Notes: generated from the sequence alone by a model not told the origin. Counted from the first letter of the stretch, positions 8,371 through 17,452 are shown. The stretch is DNA of 64,000 bases from JAVBJN01 sp031546985 (GCA_031546985.1 JAVBJN010000043.1:3418-67417); one strand, 5' to 3'. Translations and numbers: made by a program.

Positions 8371-8829
8371 ATGAAAAAGATCATCCCCGTTTTATTAATT
8401 GCCATGCTCGCCGGAACGGCTACCTATGCCCAGATAGACCTGAACAAGGCCGCCAGTTCTGTATCTCAGGGACTTACATCTGCCAATGCATTATCGCAAC
8501 TGGCCGAGGGTATAGCTCCCAAAATGTTTAACAGCAACTGGGCGGCAAATAAAGCCTCCTGGCTGTCTAGTGCCGGAAAAGTAACTTCTGCGCTTGGTGC
8601 CGGGCAACAGCTGGGCAAACTGGCCGGATTTCTTAAACCAGGGGCTTTCAAAAGTTCATGGGGTAGTATCAGCAAAGGCTGGATGTCTAAGGTGCAAAAC
8701 CTGACCAGCAATAAGGAATTGGGTAATTCTATTGGTACGCTGGTAAATAATATGAATGATGATGCATTTACCAGCTCTTTTGCCAAAAACAAAAGCACCT
8801 GGCTTTCTGCGTTGAATATGCTGAAATAA
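8371..8829 (+). CDS. Secreted protein of three exact 40-residue repeats
   Basis: 152 residues: a signal peptide (1-20, ending TYAQ) and then almost nothing but a tandem repeat. The units are residues 28-67, 68-107 and 108-147. Each has a helical Ser/Gly/Leu-rich half and an aromatic half of the form xxFxSSW-x6-W. The marker positions recur exactly every 40 residues: Phe 53/93/133, Trp/Trp/Phe 57/97/137 and Trp 64/104/144. No Cys is present after the signal peptide. I do not recognise the family. The regular period suggests a small helical solenoid or a trimer-like fold in the periplasm or outside the cell. The gene is monocistronic. Confidence 0.8.
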   Translation: MKKIIPVLLIAMLAGTATYAQIDLNKAASSVSQGLTSANALSQLAEGIAPKMFNSNWAANKASWLSSAGKVTSALGAGQQLGKLAGFLKPGAFKSSWGSISKGWMSKVQNLTSNKELGNSIGTLVNNMNDDAFTSSFAKNKSTWLSALNMLK

Positions 8830-8848
8830 ATTATGGTTTTTAGCCACA

Positions 8849-8884
8849 AAAAGAAGCCCGGCGCAATTGCACCGGGCTTCTTTT
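8849..8884. terminator. Bidirectional terminator
   Basis: A perfect 13-bp stem (8849-8861 with 8872-8884), with A's on the left arm and T's on the right, lies between the convergent genes at 8371 and 8902. Confidence 0.85.
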
Positions 8885-8901
8885 GCTTATATAGTTATGG
8901 C

Positions 8902-10500
8902 CTAATCGAGGTATAACCAGGCCATTTTAGCCACTTTATTGCCACCTTCTTTATCGATCATAATAGTAGCGTAAGTATGGGTTTCGGGTTTGTAATCGGA
9001 TACACTGAACATCGCAAACCGCTTATCTTTTTTACCATCGGGATTGCCAAAAACATACTCCCGTTGAAAATCGCCGTTTCGGAGTACATAACAAAATGCA
9101 TCGGTGCCACTGATGGTGGTTACGGTATATATTTTTCCTTTGCGAAGAGCCTCTTCGTTTTTCTCATAGTCATTTAAGAAAATGTAACCGGTGTTGTTTT
9201 TACCTTCGGCGTAAGCGAATGAAAGAAACTGGTTGCCGTAGCTCATATCCTGAACCGTATTTCTACGCTCATTTACATAAAGCTCTTTGTACAACTCTGC
9301 TTTTACCATTTGCGATTTGGGAATAAAGCTGGACGACAGTTCATTGCCGCTGGCATCGAGAGTGCTTACGCCCATATTGCCCAGGTAGGTTACTATGCGG
9401 GATGTTTTGCTGTAATAAATCACTTCCTGGGTTATTTCTTCCATAATTACCGTATAAGTGTTGTTTTTATTTACATAAATGTCCTGAGGTAATCCGGTAA
9501 AGCCGTTTTTGTATTCGTTTTTTCGCGCCAGCTCATCCAGTTTAGGCGTTTGGAGCGGCATTACTTTAAGCAATGCAAACGAGTTGGGATCTATAAAAGT
9601 GAGCAACGGCATGTACGAAGTAGTGCTCTTATTACTTAAGAATTTCTGTCTGATGTCCATCATGGTAATGGAAAGCAGGGTAATTACATCGCTTTGTGGG
9701 TTGTAACAAATTGCTGTACGGGTAAAGCCATTCTCATTGGCGTAGTCCAGCAGTTTATGCTTAAAAGAAGTGCTGCCTTTTTCAAGTTTGCCTACAATCA
9801 GTTGCGCATTTTTTTTGCCAGGGTTAGATCCAAAAGCCGTAATCACTACCGACTTTTCTCCCAATACCACCATATTTGCATAATCCAGCCTCTTAAAATT
9901 AATATCGGCTGCGGAAAGATCGCCCCGGCTGATCTCCTGGTGCTGTTTGTTGTAATGCACAACCTGGAAACGTTGGTCTTTTTCATCTGCCGGGAAAAGC
10001 GCTACAGCATAATTATCAGAGTATGCATCTTTTTCAACACTGGAATAGCGGGCAGGTAAATTATTTGTGGCCTGGCGAAGATCGCCAATAGGATCTTCTT
10101 TAAGCATCTTACCATTTTTACCATCTATCACCAAACGGAAAAGCATAGGTTTTCTACCGGCAGACTGTTGAATAAATAGTACAATGTTGCCATCTATTTC
10201 GTACACACCTTTGATCTCTGCTTTTTTCATTTTGCCGGATTCCCACACATCCGATTCATGGTTCAATTCGGCTATGGGGCGTTTACCAGCATCAAACAGT
10301 TTGATGAATATGCCATCTTTGGGTGTAACGTTGATCATTGCGGTATTTCCATTTTTCAACAGCATTACTTTCAATGAGCCTTCAGTTGGTTCTTTAAAGC
10401 CCTGGCTAAGGTCATATTTTAAAGCATAAACGGGTAGGGTAGTTATGCTGCTGACAGACAGAATGGCTGCGAGGCCGAGGGTATGGATAAGTTTATTCAT
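8902..10500 (-). CDS. Secreted protein, tandem paralogue A, unknown function
   Basis: 532 residues with a signal peptide (cleavage after PVYA) and no lipobox or membrane segment after it. The start at 10500 is chosen because it aligns with the start of paralogue B; an ATG four codons upstream (10512) is possible. The two proteins align along their whole length. Conservation is strongest at both ends: LKYDLSQGFKEPT at the N-terminus, and the block NGDFQREYVFGNP with RFAMFSVSDY near the C-terminus. The repeated strand-rich pattern (VVHYNK, VTAFG, FIDPNSFALLKV, TVIMEEIT) would suit a beta-propeller-like periplasmic or surface protein, but this is inference. It lies 78 nt behind paralogue B in the same direction. 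Confidence 0.75.
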   Translation of the reverse strand: MNKLIHTLGLAAILSVSSITTLPVYALKYDLSQGFKEPTEGSLKVMLLKNGNTAMINVTPKDGIFIKLFDAGKRPIAELNHESDVWESGKMKKAEIKGVYEIDGNIVLFIQQSAGRKPMLFRLVIDGKNGKMLKEDPIGDLRQATNNLPARYSSVEKDAYSDNYAVALFPADEKDQRFQVVHYNKQHQEISRGDLSAADINFKRLDYANMVVLGEKSVVITAFGSNPGKKNAQLIVGKLEKGSTSFKHKLLDYANENGFTRTAICYNPQSDVITLLSITMMDIRQKFLSNKSTTSYMPLLTFIDPNSFALLKVMPLQTPKLDELARKNEYKNGFTGLPQDIYVNKNNTYTVIMEEITQEVIYYSKTSRIVTYLGNMGVSTLDASGNELSSSFIPKSQMVKAELYKELYVNERRNTVQDMSYGNQFLSFAYAEGKNNTGYIFLNDYEKNEEALRKGKIYTVTTISGTDAFCYVLRNGDFQREYVFGNPDGKKDKRFAMFSVSDYKPETHTYATIMIDKEGGNKVAKMAWLYLD

Positions 10501-12210
10501 ATTATTTTTCATCGAATGGAAATAGTAATTATTTCTTCCTTTAGATTTTCATGAAGGTGCATCTTATTACAACTGAAACTAATCAAGGTACACCCAAGCT
10601 ACTTTGGCTACCTTTTTATTGTCTTCTTTATCAATCATGATAGTAACGTAAGTATGGGTATCCGGGTTGTAATCGGATACACTGAACATTGCAAATCGTT
10701 TATCATTTTTACCCTCAGGGTTACCAAATACATATTCTCGTTGAAAATCTCCATTTTTGAGAACATGATAAAATGCATCAGTACCGCTAATGGCGTTTAC
10801 TGTGGCGATTTTTCCATTCCGTATACTTTCAGTATTCTTAGCATTGTCGTTAAAGAAAATGTAACCGGCGGTTTGGCTTTTGTTATAAGAGAATGAGAGA
10901 AACTGGGCGCCGAAGTACAACTCCTGTACCGTATTTCTGCGTTCATTTAAATACATTGGATTGTACAACCCCCCTTTCCCCGTTTGAGACATAGGAATAA
11001 GATTGGAAGCTGTTTCATCGCCATTAGCATCGATGGTGCTTACCCCGATATTGCCGAGGTAAGTAACAATGCGTGATTGATGACGCACCAATTTCTTTGT
11101 TATTTCTTCTGAAACAACGGTGTAAGTATTATTGGCATTGATGTAAAAGTCTTGAGGTAAACCGGCAAATCCATTTGGAGACCCATTTTTTTGTGCCAGT
11201 TCGTCCAGTTTGGGCAATTGTAGCGGTATAACCTTAAGTAATGAAAACGAGTTAGGGTCTATAAACGTAAGCAGTGGCATATATGTGGCAGTACCTACGG
11301 CCTGTAAAAATTTCTTTTGGGTACTTACCATAGTGATGGAAAGCATGGCTAGAACATCGGTTTGGGGATTGTACCGTAGAATGGCTTTAGTATCCTTAAA
11401 ATCATCTGTAAATTCCAGTAGCTTATGTTTAAACGAGGGACTTCCTTTTTCTAGTTTGGAAACAATGAGGCGTGAGTCTTTGCCGCCGGAATTATCAGTA
11501 TTGTAACCATATACAGTAACCAAAACGGATTTGTTGCCAAGCACTATCATACCTACATAGTTGAGATATTTGAATTGGTTGTCGGGTGAATTAAAATAGG
11601 CTCTGCTGATTTCCTGATGTTCTTTGTTGTAATGCACTACCTGGATGCGCTTGTTACGATCTGGTTCAAAACCCATAAAATGAACCACTGCATAATTGTC
11701 GGAGTACTCATCTTTTTCTATATAAAAATCATCTGGTAGCACGTCGCCAAACTTCATGGCATAGAAGTCTTTTGAGCCATATCTGTGCAATGAACCTATC
11801 TTTTCTTCTTTGAGCCTGGTGCCCGTTTGGCCGTCTATTACCAGACGGAAAAGTACAGGTGTTCTGTCAAGCGTCTGTTGAATAAAAATGACCATATTGC
11901 CATCAATCTCATATATTCTTTTGATTTCGGGACTATTCGTTTTGGTTGTCCCCCACAAATTTGAGTCGTGCTTTATTTTAGAGATCTTTTTTCTATTGGT
12001 GTCGAATAATGTGATGGAAATACCTTCTGTAGATTTAATTCTCAATAATGCGGTATTGCCATTTTTCAACAGCATTACTTTTAATGAGCCGTCGGTTGGT
12101 TCTTTAAAGCCCTGGCTAAGGTCATATTTTAAAGCATAAGCGGGTAGGGTAGTTATGCTGCTGACAGACAGAATGGCTGCGAGGCCAATGGCGCGGATAA
12201 ATTTATTCAT
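10349..12210. repeat. Near-identical 152-bp 5' ends of the two paralogues
   Basis: Positions 10349-10500 and 12059-12210 align without gaps with about ten mismatches (roughly 93% identity). They cover the signal peptide and the first residues of the mature protein. Identity falls sharply after this. The coordinates given span from one copy to the other. Confidence 0.8.
10579..12210 (-). CDS. Secreted protein, tandem paralogue B, unknown function
   Basis: 543 residues. The frame is open far upstream (to 12375), but the ATG at 12210 gives a clean signal peptide identical in design to paralogue A, so the extension is rejected. Compared with A it has a short insertion near residues 128-150, between the LKEE and EYSDNYAV segments. 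The central part has diverged much more than the ends. No known domain is recognised. It is probably the first gene of a two-gene operon with A. The strongest promoter-like word, TAtcTTGc about 20 nt upstream of the start, is only a partial match. Confidence 0.75.
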   Translation of the reverse strand: MNKFIRAIGLAAILSVSSITTLPAYALKYDLSQGFKEPTDGSLKVMLLKNGNTALLRIKSTEGISITLFDTNRKKISKIKHDSNLWGTTKTNSPEIKRIYEIDGNMVIFIQQTLDRTPVLFRLVIDGQTGTRLKEEKIGSLHRYGSKDFYAMKFGDVLPDDFYIEKDEYSDNYAVVHFMGFEPDRNKRIQVVHYNKEHQEISRAYFNSPDNQFKYLNYVGMIVLGNKSVLVTVYGYNTDNSGGKDSRLIVSKLEKGSPSFKHKLLEFTDDFKDTKAILRYNPQTDVLAMLSITMVSTQKKFLQAVGTATYMPLLTFIDPNSFSLLKVIPLQLPKLDELAQKNGSPNGFAGLPQDFYINANNTYTVVSEEITKKLVRHQSRIVTYLGNIGVSTIDANGDETASNLIPMSQTGKGGLYNPMYLNERRNTVQELYFGAQFLSFSYNKSQTAGYIFFNDNAKNTESIRNGKIATVNAISGTDAFYHVLKNGDFQREYVFGNPEGKNDKRFAMFSVSDYNPDTHTYVTIMIDKEDNKKVAKVAWVYLD

Positions 12211-12269
12211 ACAATTCAATAAAACAGGGCGCAAGATAGCAGGTATTTTTGTGTTATAGCCATGAAATA

Positions 12270-12297
12270 ACAAAGGCCATCCGAAGATGACCTTTGT
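12270..12297 (-). terminator. Hairpin downstream of trxA
   Basis: A 12-bp stem with one mismatch (12270-12281 with 12286-12297), GNRA-like 4-nt loop, 25 nt after the trxA stop on the minus strand. The T tract is poor, so termination is likely but not certain. Confidence 0.5.
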
Positions 12298-12322
12298 ATA
12301 TGATATTTCAGTAAAAAGCAGA

Positions 12323-12640
12323 TTACATGTGCGCCTGAATCTTTTTGTCCAGTGCATTTTTAGGAACAGCGCCAACCTGCTTGTCTACAACCTGGCCATT
12401 TTTGATGAACAGGATGCAAGGAATGCTGGTAATGCCATATTGTACAGACAGGTTAGGGTTTTCGTCTACATTAACTTTACCCACATTAACCTTACCTGTG
12501 TATTCGGTAGAAAGGGCATCGATTGCAGGGCCTAAAGCCAGGCAAGGACCGCACCATGGAGCCCAGAAATCTACTACGTTCAGTTTGTCCGATTGTAAAA
12601 CTTCCTGGTCGAAGTTAGCATCAGTGAATACAGCTGCCAT
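12323..12640 (-). CDS. trxA: Thioredoxin
   Basis: 105 residues, the size of a classical cytoplasmic thioredoxin, with no signal peptide. The active site WCGPC has its cysteines at 30 and 33, preceded by the usual VVDFWAPW strand, and the cis-Pro motif is SIPC near 72-75. The Cys directly after the cis-Pro is less usual than Thr or Ala there. It reduces protein disulphides and supports ribonucleotide reductase and peroxiredoxins. It lies 82 nt behind dnaE on the same strand and has its own -7 element. Confidence 0.95.
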   Translation of the reverse strand: MAAVFTDANFDQEVLQSDKLNVVDFWAPWCGPCLALGPAIDALSTEYTGKVNVGKVNVDENPNLSVQYGITSIPCILFIKNGQVVDKQVGAVPKNALDKKIQAHM

Positions 12641-12683
12641 TTTTATTGTTTTTTGTTAGTTGAATAATTCTGAATAAGGATGA

Positions 12684-12691
12684 CAAATATA
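12684..12691 (-). promoter_or_regulatory. trxA -7 element
   Basis: A perfect TAtaTTTG on the minus strand 43 nt before the trxA ATG. No TTTG is found at the right distance upstream, so the promoter is partial. Confidence 0.5.
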
Positions 12692-12722
12692 AAGCCAAAA
12701 TCGATTACCTGCTATTCTGACA

Positions 12723-15700
12723 TTAATTGCTTTGTACATCATACGTAACTTGTTCATTTTCTGCCAACCACTGTATAAAATCGTTGTTGACAGTGAACTT
12801 TCCACTATGGGATTTGAGGCGGCTTTCCCAGTTGTTTTCTTTATCAAAAACAGACACGTACAGCTCGCATTCTCCGGGGCTTTGGTTTACAATGTCTGTA
12901 AACTCCTTTACCAACACGGAGTTGATGCTCTCTAGCGGCAATCTAACCAGTAAACGGGTAGTGAGTGCCGATTTGGCTTCCGAGAGTAGCATTATTTGCT
13001 TTACTTTAACACTTACCTTGGCACTGCCATCACGTTTGTCAATATAAGGTGACAAAACGCCTGTTACAATAATCTTTTCATTGTCGAGCAGGTATTTGTT
13101 AAAGTTAACGTAATCGTTGTCCCAGAGGTTAAATTCAATGTTGCCGGAGTAGTCGGCCAGTTTAAAACGGCCAAAGCTGGTGCCCATCCGGCTCATACCA
13201 TGAAAAGGTTCTGATATAAAACCAGCGATGCGGAACGTTTTTTCATTAAACCTAGGTCGTTTGCCATCGGTTACCTTGCGCATTTCTTCCTGCATAAAAG
13301 TGAGCAACTCCTCACGTTCCTGCTGCACTTCGAGAATAGGTTTAAAACTGTAGTTTTTCATCTCAAACCGGAATCCATCAAGCGGGTGTCCCGAGATGTA
13401 GATGCCCACCATATCTTTTTCTTTTTCCAGCTTTTCGGTAAGCGTCCAGGGATCGGAGGGGAGAAGTGCCGGTGGTGCAATTTCTGGCATATCCATAGCG
13501 CCAAAGAGGCTGTTGGTTACCTGCGATTTGCTGCTGCTGTACTGGTTACCAAAACGCATGATCTTTTCCAGGTTGTTGATATTGTCTGCCCCTGCCTGGA
13601 AATATTGCGCACGGTGCAGTTCCGGAAAGCAATCCATTGCACCTGCCAGGATCAGGCTTTCCATCGATTTTTTGTTTACCGCACGTTGGTTTACCCGTTT
13701 AATGAGGTCGAAAATATCTTTGAACATGCCTTTCTTCTCACGTTCTTCCAGCAGGTTTTCTACTGCACCTTCGCCTACCCCTTTGATGGCGTTGAGCCCG
13801 AAACGGACTACCGAATTCTTATTTACAGAGAAGCCTTTTTCAGATTCATTTACATCGGGGCCCAATACATCGAGTCCCATGCGTTGGCATTCTTCCATGT
13901 AGAAAGAGATCTTCTCAATGTTGTTCTGGTTATTCAATACCGCGGCCATAAACTCGCCAGGGTAGTGCGCTTTGAGGAAAGCCGTTTGGTAAGCCACGAA
14001 AGCGTAACAGGTAGAGTGCGATTTGTTGAACGCGTATGATGCGAATGCTTCCCAGTCGGTCCAGATCTTGTTCAGTTTTTCGGCATCGTGCCCTTTGGCA
14101 ACGGCACCGTCTACAAACTGGGTTTTCATTTTGTTCAGTACGGCAATCTGCTTTTTACCCATCGCCTTACGCAGTACGTCGGCATCACCTTTAGAGAAGC
14201 CTGCAAGTTTCTGCGATAGCAGCATCACCTGTTCCTGGTATACGGTAATACCGTAGGTATCGGCGAGGTACTCTTCCATCGCGGGCAAATCGTACGTAAT
14301 GGGTTCGTGCCCGTGTTTACGCGCGATAAAGTTGGGGATATACTCCAACGGGCCCGGACGGTACAAGGCGTTCATCGCAATCAGATCCTCGAATTTATCG
14401 GGTTTCAGGTCGCGCAGGTATTTTTGCATACCGGTACTTTCAAACTGGAACGTAGCGTTGGTTTCGCCGCGCTGGTACAGTTCAAATGTTTTGGGGTCTG
14501 TAAGTGGAATATCATCGATGCTGATGTCTACACCATAGTTCTTTTTAATCAGGCGCAGGGCATCTTTAATAATGGTAAGGGTTTTAAGACCCAGGAAGTC
14601 CATTTTAATTACACCTGCGTTTTCAATTACGCTACCGTCGAATTGGGTAATGAGCAGCGGTACATCTTTGGAACGGCATACGGGAATAAGGCCCGTTAGA
14701 TCCTGCGGTGCAATGATGATACCTGCCGCGTGGATACCAGTACCGCGTACCGAACCTTCCAGTTTTTCGGCCTCGCGCATTACTATACCATCCAGAGATG
14801 AAGACTCGTAAACTTCGCGAATGCGTTTCACATTCTCCACATCCTCCATACGAATACCTTCTTTCTCGGTAAGGCTTTTTTCGCCTTCGATAGGAGCATG
14901 AAGTACCCGTTTGAGCGAGATGCCCGGCTTATCGGGTACCAGTTTGGCCAATGCGTTGGATTCAGATAATGGCAGATCCATTACCCGCGCCACATCCTTA
15001 ATACTCATTTTGGCGGCCATGGTGCCATAGGTAACGATATGGGCTACCTGGTTGAAGCCATATTTTTCTACTACGTAGTTGATAACCTGCTGACGACCCT
15101 CATCATCGAAATCGGTATCGATATCGGGCATGCTCTTACGTTCGGGGTTAAGAAAACGCTCAAACAGCAGCTGGTATTTAATAGGGTCGATATTGGTGAT
15201 GCCTATGCAATACGCTACCACCGATCCGGCTGCCGAGCCACGACCAGGGCCTACGAATACGCCCATATCGCGACCCGCTTTAATAAAGTCGGATACGATA
15301 AGGAAGTAACCGGCAAATCCCATGGTGCGGATGGTAAATAGCTCAAAGCGCAAGCGCTCATCAATTTCTGGCGTAATCTCTACATACCGTTGTTTGGCTC
15401 CTTCCCAGGTAAGGAACTCCAGGTAATCGTCCTGATCCTTGTATTGCGATGGAATCGGAAAGTGGGGCAGCAGAATATCGCGCGTCAGCTTCAACTGGTC
15501 TATCTTGTCGATAACCAGGTTGGTATTGTCAATGGCCTCGGGAATGTCTGCAAAAAGGGTAGACATCTCCTCGGTCTTCTTAAAATAGAATTCGTCGTTG
15601 TAGAAAGCGAAGCGTTTATTCTTCATGCTCACGTCATCATCGGAGAACTCCTTCATGGTAGGGGTGCTCTGTTTTTCGCCGGTGTTAATACACAGCAGAA

Positions 15701-16379
15701 TGTCGTGGGCGTTGGCGTCTTCGCGATCTACATAGTGTGAGTCGTTACTCGCGATGATGGGCACATTATATTTACGGGCAAATCTCAGTAAGACTTCATT
15801 TACTTTTTCCTGCTCCGGCATTTTGTGGCGTTGCAGCTCCACAAAGTAGTTCTCACCAAAAATATCCAGCCACCATTTAAAAACTTCTTCGGCTTCTTTT
15901 TCACCTTTTTTGAGAATGGTTTTGGGCACTTCGGCACCAATGCAGCAGGTGGTAGCTATAAGTCCGCTGTTGTATTGCAGGATAAGTTCTTTATCGATAC
16001 GGGGATACTTGCCGTACAGCCCCTCGATGTAGCCCAGGGAACAGAGTTTTACCAGGTTGCGGTAGCCTTCCTCGTTTTTGGCTAGCATAAGCTGGTGGTA
16101 ACGCACATCTCTTTCTTCTTTGGTAAACGCCCTTTTGTGGCGGTTTTCTACCAGGTAGAACTCGCAGCCTACAATTGGTTTTACTTTCAGGTTTCCGTTT
16201 TCGTCTTTGTGGTTATAGGCTTCATTTACGAAGTTGAAAGCACCGAACATGTTGCCGTGATCGGTCATGGCCACGGCGGGCATACCATCAGCAGCGGCTT
16301 TTTTGAACAAACTCTTAATATCGGCAGCTCCATCCAGCAATGAAAACTGGGTATGGCAGTGTAAATGTGAAAACTTCAT
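12723..16379 (-). CDS. dnaE: DNA polymerase III subunit alpha
   Basis: 1218 residues, the replicative polymerase of the DnaE1 type. The order is: PHP domain (about 1-290, starting HLHCHTQFSLLDG), palm with the catalytic aspartates in PDIDTDFDD (418-425) after GPGRGSAAGSVV (377-387), thumb and fingers, then a helix-hairpin-helix and an OB-fold (residues around 1015-1100, with FRIAGFISEPF and EFNLWDNDY). The PHP metal-site residues look intact (HCH at 7-9, DH at 40-41, E73, SNDSH at 211-215), unlike the degenerate E. coli domain. It stands as the first gene before trxA. Confidence 0.96.
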   Translation of the reverse strand: MKFSHLHCHTQFSLLDGAADIKSLFKKAAADGMPAVAMTDHGNMFGAFNFVNEAYNHKDENGNLKVKPIVGCEFYLVENRHKRAFTKEERDVRYHQLMLAKNEEGYRNLVKLCSLGYIEGLYGKYPRIDKELILQYNSGLIATTCCIGAEVPKTILKKGEKEAEEVFKWWLDIFGENYFVELQRHKMPEQEKVNEVLLRFARKYNVPIIASNDSHYVDREDANAHDILLCINTGEKQSTPTMKEFSDDDVSMKNKRFAFYNDEFYFKKTEEMSTLFADIPEAIDNTNLVIDKIDQLKLTRDILLPHFPIPSQYKDQDDYLEFLTWEGAKQRYVEITPEIDERLRFELFTIRTMGFAGYFLIVSDFIKAGRDMGVFVGPGRGSAAGSVVAYCIGITNIDPIKYQLLFERFLNPERKSMPDIDTDFDDEGRQQVINYVVEKYGFNQVAHIVTYGTMAAKMSIKDVARVMDLPLSESNALAKLVPDKPGISLKRVLHAPIEGEKSLTEKEGIRMEDVENVKRIREVYESSSLDGIVMREAEKLEGSVRGTGIHAAGIIIAPQDLTGLIPVCRSKDVPLLITQFDGSVIENAGVIKMDFLGLKTLTIIKDALRLIKKNYGVDISIDDIPLTDPKTFELYQRGETNATFQFESTGMQKYLRDLKPDKFEDLIAMNALYRPGPLEYIPNFIARKHGHEPITYDLPAMEEYLADTYGITVYQEQVMLLSQKLAGFSKGDADVLRKAMGKKQIAVLNKMKTQFVDGAVAKGHDAEKLNKIWTDWEAFASYAFNKSHSTCYAFVAYQTAFLKAHYPGEFMAAVLNNQNNIEKISFYMEECQRMGLDVLGPDVNESEKGFSVNKNSVVRFGLNAIKGVGEGAVENLLEEREKKGMFKDIFDLIKRVNQRAVNKKSMESLILAGAMDCFPELHRAQYFQAGADNINNLEKIMRFGNQYSSSKSQVTNSLFGAMDMPEIAPPALLPSDPWTLTEKLEKEKDMVGIYISGHPLDGFRFEMKNYSFKPILEVQQEREELLTFMQEEMRKVTDGKRPRFNEKTFRIAGFISEPFHGMSRMGTSFGRFKLADYSGNIEFNLWDNDYVNFNKYLLDNEKIIVTGVLSPYIDKRDGSAKVSVKVKQIMLLSEAKSALTTRLLVRLPLESINSVLVKEFTDIVNQSPGECELYVSVFDKENNWESRLKSHSGKFTVNNDFIQWLAENEQVTYDVQSN

Positions 16380-16419
16380 ATGAAACGGATTACCAGGCTA
16401 TTTGTGAAAAGACGAACAC

Positions 16420-16427
16420 CAAAGCTA
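16420..16427 (-). promoter_or_regulatory. dnaE -7 element
   Basis: A perfect TAgcTTTG on the minus strand, 41 nt before the dnaE ATG. No clear -33 box accompanies it. Confidence 0.5.
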
Positions 16428-16557
16428 CGCTTTTAGCCCTTAATCCGGAAGGACATAACGAGGCTATTATGCATATTTTAGGAGGTAATCTGTAAGCGTT
16501 TTAGGTTCAGTAAAGAGAATCTATTTGTAAATTTTTAACATGTAATCGCAAACATTA

Positions 16558-16589
16558 TTTGGCTTTAGAAATGAATTGCCTTATTTTTG
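16558..16589 (+). promoter_or_regulatory. Promoter of the NlpC/P60 gene
   Basis: TTTG (16558-16561), a 20-nt spacer and TAttTTTG (16582-16589), a full consensus match. The transcript would begin near 16594, which rules out the in-frame upstream start at 16576. Confidence 0.75.
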
Positions 16590-16605
16590 TTGGAAATTTT
16601 TGCGA

Positions 16606-17328
16606 ATGGTAAGACGTAGATGCATAGAGGCCGTGCTGGCACTTGCCTTATCGGTAGCAGTTGTTCCGGCAATGGCACAGCAAGCGGCCAGCGCCAATAC
16701 AGAGAACAGCAGGAAGGTTGCAGTTGAAAAGACTGCTGAAAATAAAACAGCACAGCCTCAATTTATACAAGGTCTGGAGATTCCGGCCAGCAACACTAAG
16801 ACAGTAAAGCACTCTTCAGAACAGGTTTCTTCTGTGCTGGATAAGTTGAACTCGTTAAAAGATGTGACCACTCCGTTGTACACCGCTTTTGACCTGCCCA
16901 ACATGATGATTGATAAGTTTGCCGCTTCTATGGGGGTAGACACCAAATCTGTAAATAATTTTTCGCTATACGGATTTATTAACGACTGGCTGGGCGTGCG
17001 CTACCGTATGGGTGGTACCAGCAAGAAAGGCGTTGATTGCTCTGCATTTGTACAGAAATTATACTCGCAGGTATTTGGTGTAGATCTGGTTAGAACTTCG
17101 CGCGAACAGTTTTTCAGTTGCCGGTATGTAAAGAATGTAGATGAACTGAAAGAAGGTGATCTGGTATTCTTTAAAACCAGTGGTAAAGGCCTGGTAACAC
17201 ACGTAGGCGTTTATTTGCAAAACAACAGATTTGTGCATGCCTCCAGCAGCAGCGGAGTCATGATCAGTAGTTTGCTCGACAACTATTGGGTAAAACGCTA
17301 TGTAGGCGGAGGAAAGATTCAACCATAA
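16606..17328 (+). CDS. Secreted NlpC/P60 peptidoglycan hydrolase
   Basis: 240 residues from the ATG at 16606. A signal peptide ends near PAMAQ. A linker of about 100 residues rich in Ala/Lys/Ser follows, then the NlpC/P60 domain (about 128-240). The catalytic Cys is C145 in VDCSAF and the His is H199 in THVGVY, with H211 in RFVHAS as third polar residue: the usual Cys-His-His triad. Such enzymes cut gamma-D-Glu-meso-DAP or similar stem-peptide bonds. No SH3 targeting domain is recognisable. The gene is monocistronic, with its own promoter and a strong terminator. Confidence 0.9.
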   Translation: MVRRRCIEAVLALALSVAVVPAMAQQAASANTENSRKVAVEKTAENKTAQPQFIQGLEIPASNTKTVKHSSEQVSSVLDKLNSLKDVTTPLYTAFDLPNMMIDKFAASMGVDTKSVNNFSLYGFINDWLGVRYRMGGTSKKGVDCSAFVQKLYSQVFGVDLVRTSREQFFSCRYVKNVDELKEGDLVFFKTSGKGLVTHVGVYLQNNRFVHASSSSGVMISSLLDNYWVKRYVGGGKIQP

Positions 17329-17350
17329 AATTTTCAAGAAAAGAAATATT

Positions 17351-17384
17351 ACAAAAGCCCACCATTGGTGGGCTTTTGTTTTTT
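17351..17384 (+). terminator. Terminator of the NlpC/P60 gene
   Basis: A perfect 13-bp stem (17351-17363 with 17367-17379), 3-nt loop and T-run. Confidence 0.9.
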
Positions 17385-17390
17385 AGTTTT

Positions 17391-17449
17391 GTCGCAAATA
17401 AATGAATTGTGTCGTAAATGTTATTGTTTGTCGTTATTATGTCGTAAAT
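17391..17449 (+). repeat. Direct repeats GTCGyAAAT over the Fic-gene promoter
   Basis: The word GTCGyAAAT occurs at 17391, 17411 and 17441, with a looser copy GTCGTTATT at 17430. Spacings are 20, 19 and 11 nt. The last copy contains the start of the -7 element. The array fits an operator for a DNA-binding protein; the HTH-bearing gene products immediately downstream are the obvious candidates (inference). Confidence 0.65.
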
Positions 17450-17452
17450 TTG
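17423..17452 (+). promoter_or_regulatory. Promoter of the Fic-fold gene
   Basis: ATTG at 17423-17426, an 18-nt spacer and a perfect TAaaTTTG at 17445-17452, giving a leader of about 13 nt. The elements lie inside the repeat array. Confidence 0.65.

Noticed and set aside
10501..10512. Start of paralogue A at 10512
   Set aside because: Four extra residues are not matched in paralogue B, which begins exactly where the ATG at 10500 lies. The 10512 start is possible but less supported.
12211..12375. 55-codon N-terminal extension of paralogue B
   Set aside because: It would bury the signal peptide and run through the trxA terminator and coding end.
13386..14039. Plus-strand frame of 217 codons within dnaE
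   Set aside because: Antisense shadow; dnaE is fully conserved across this stretch.
17391..17449. Repeats before the Fic-fold gene as a CRISPR array
   Set aside because: The units are only 9 bp and the spacing is 11-20 bp; no spacers of uniform length and no cas genes are present.
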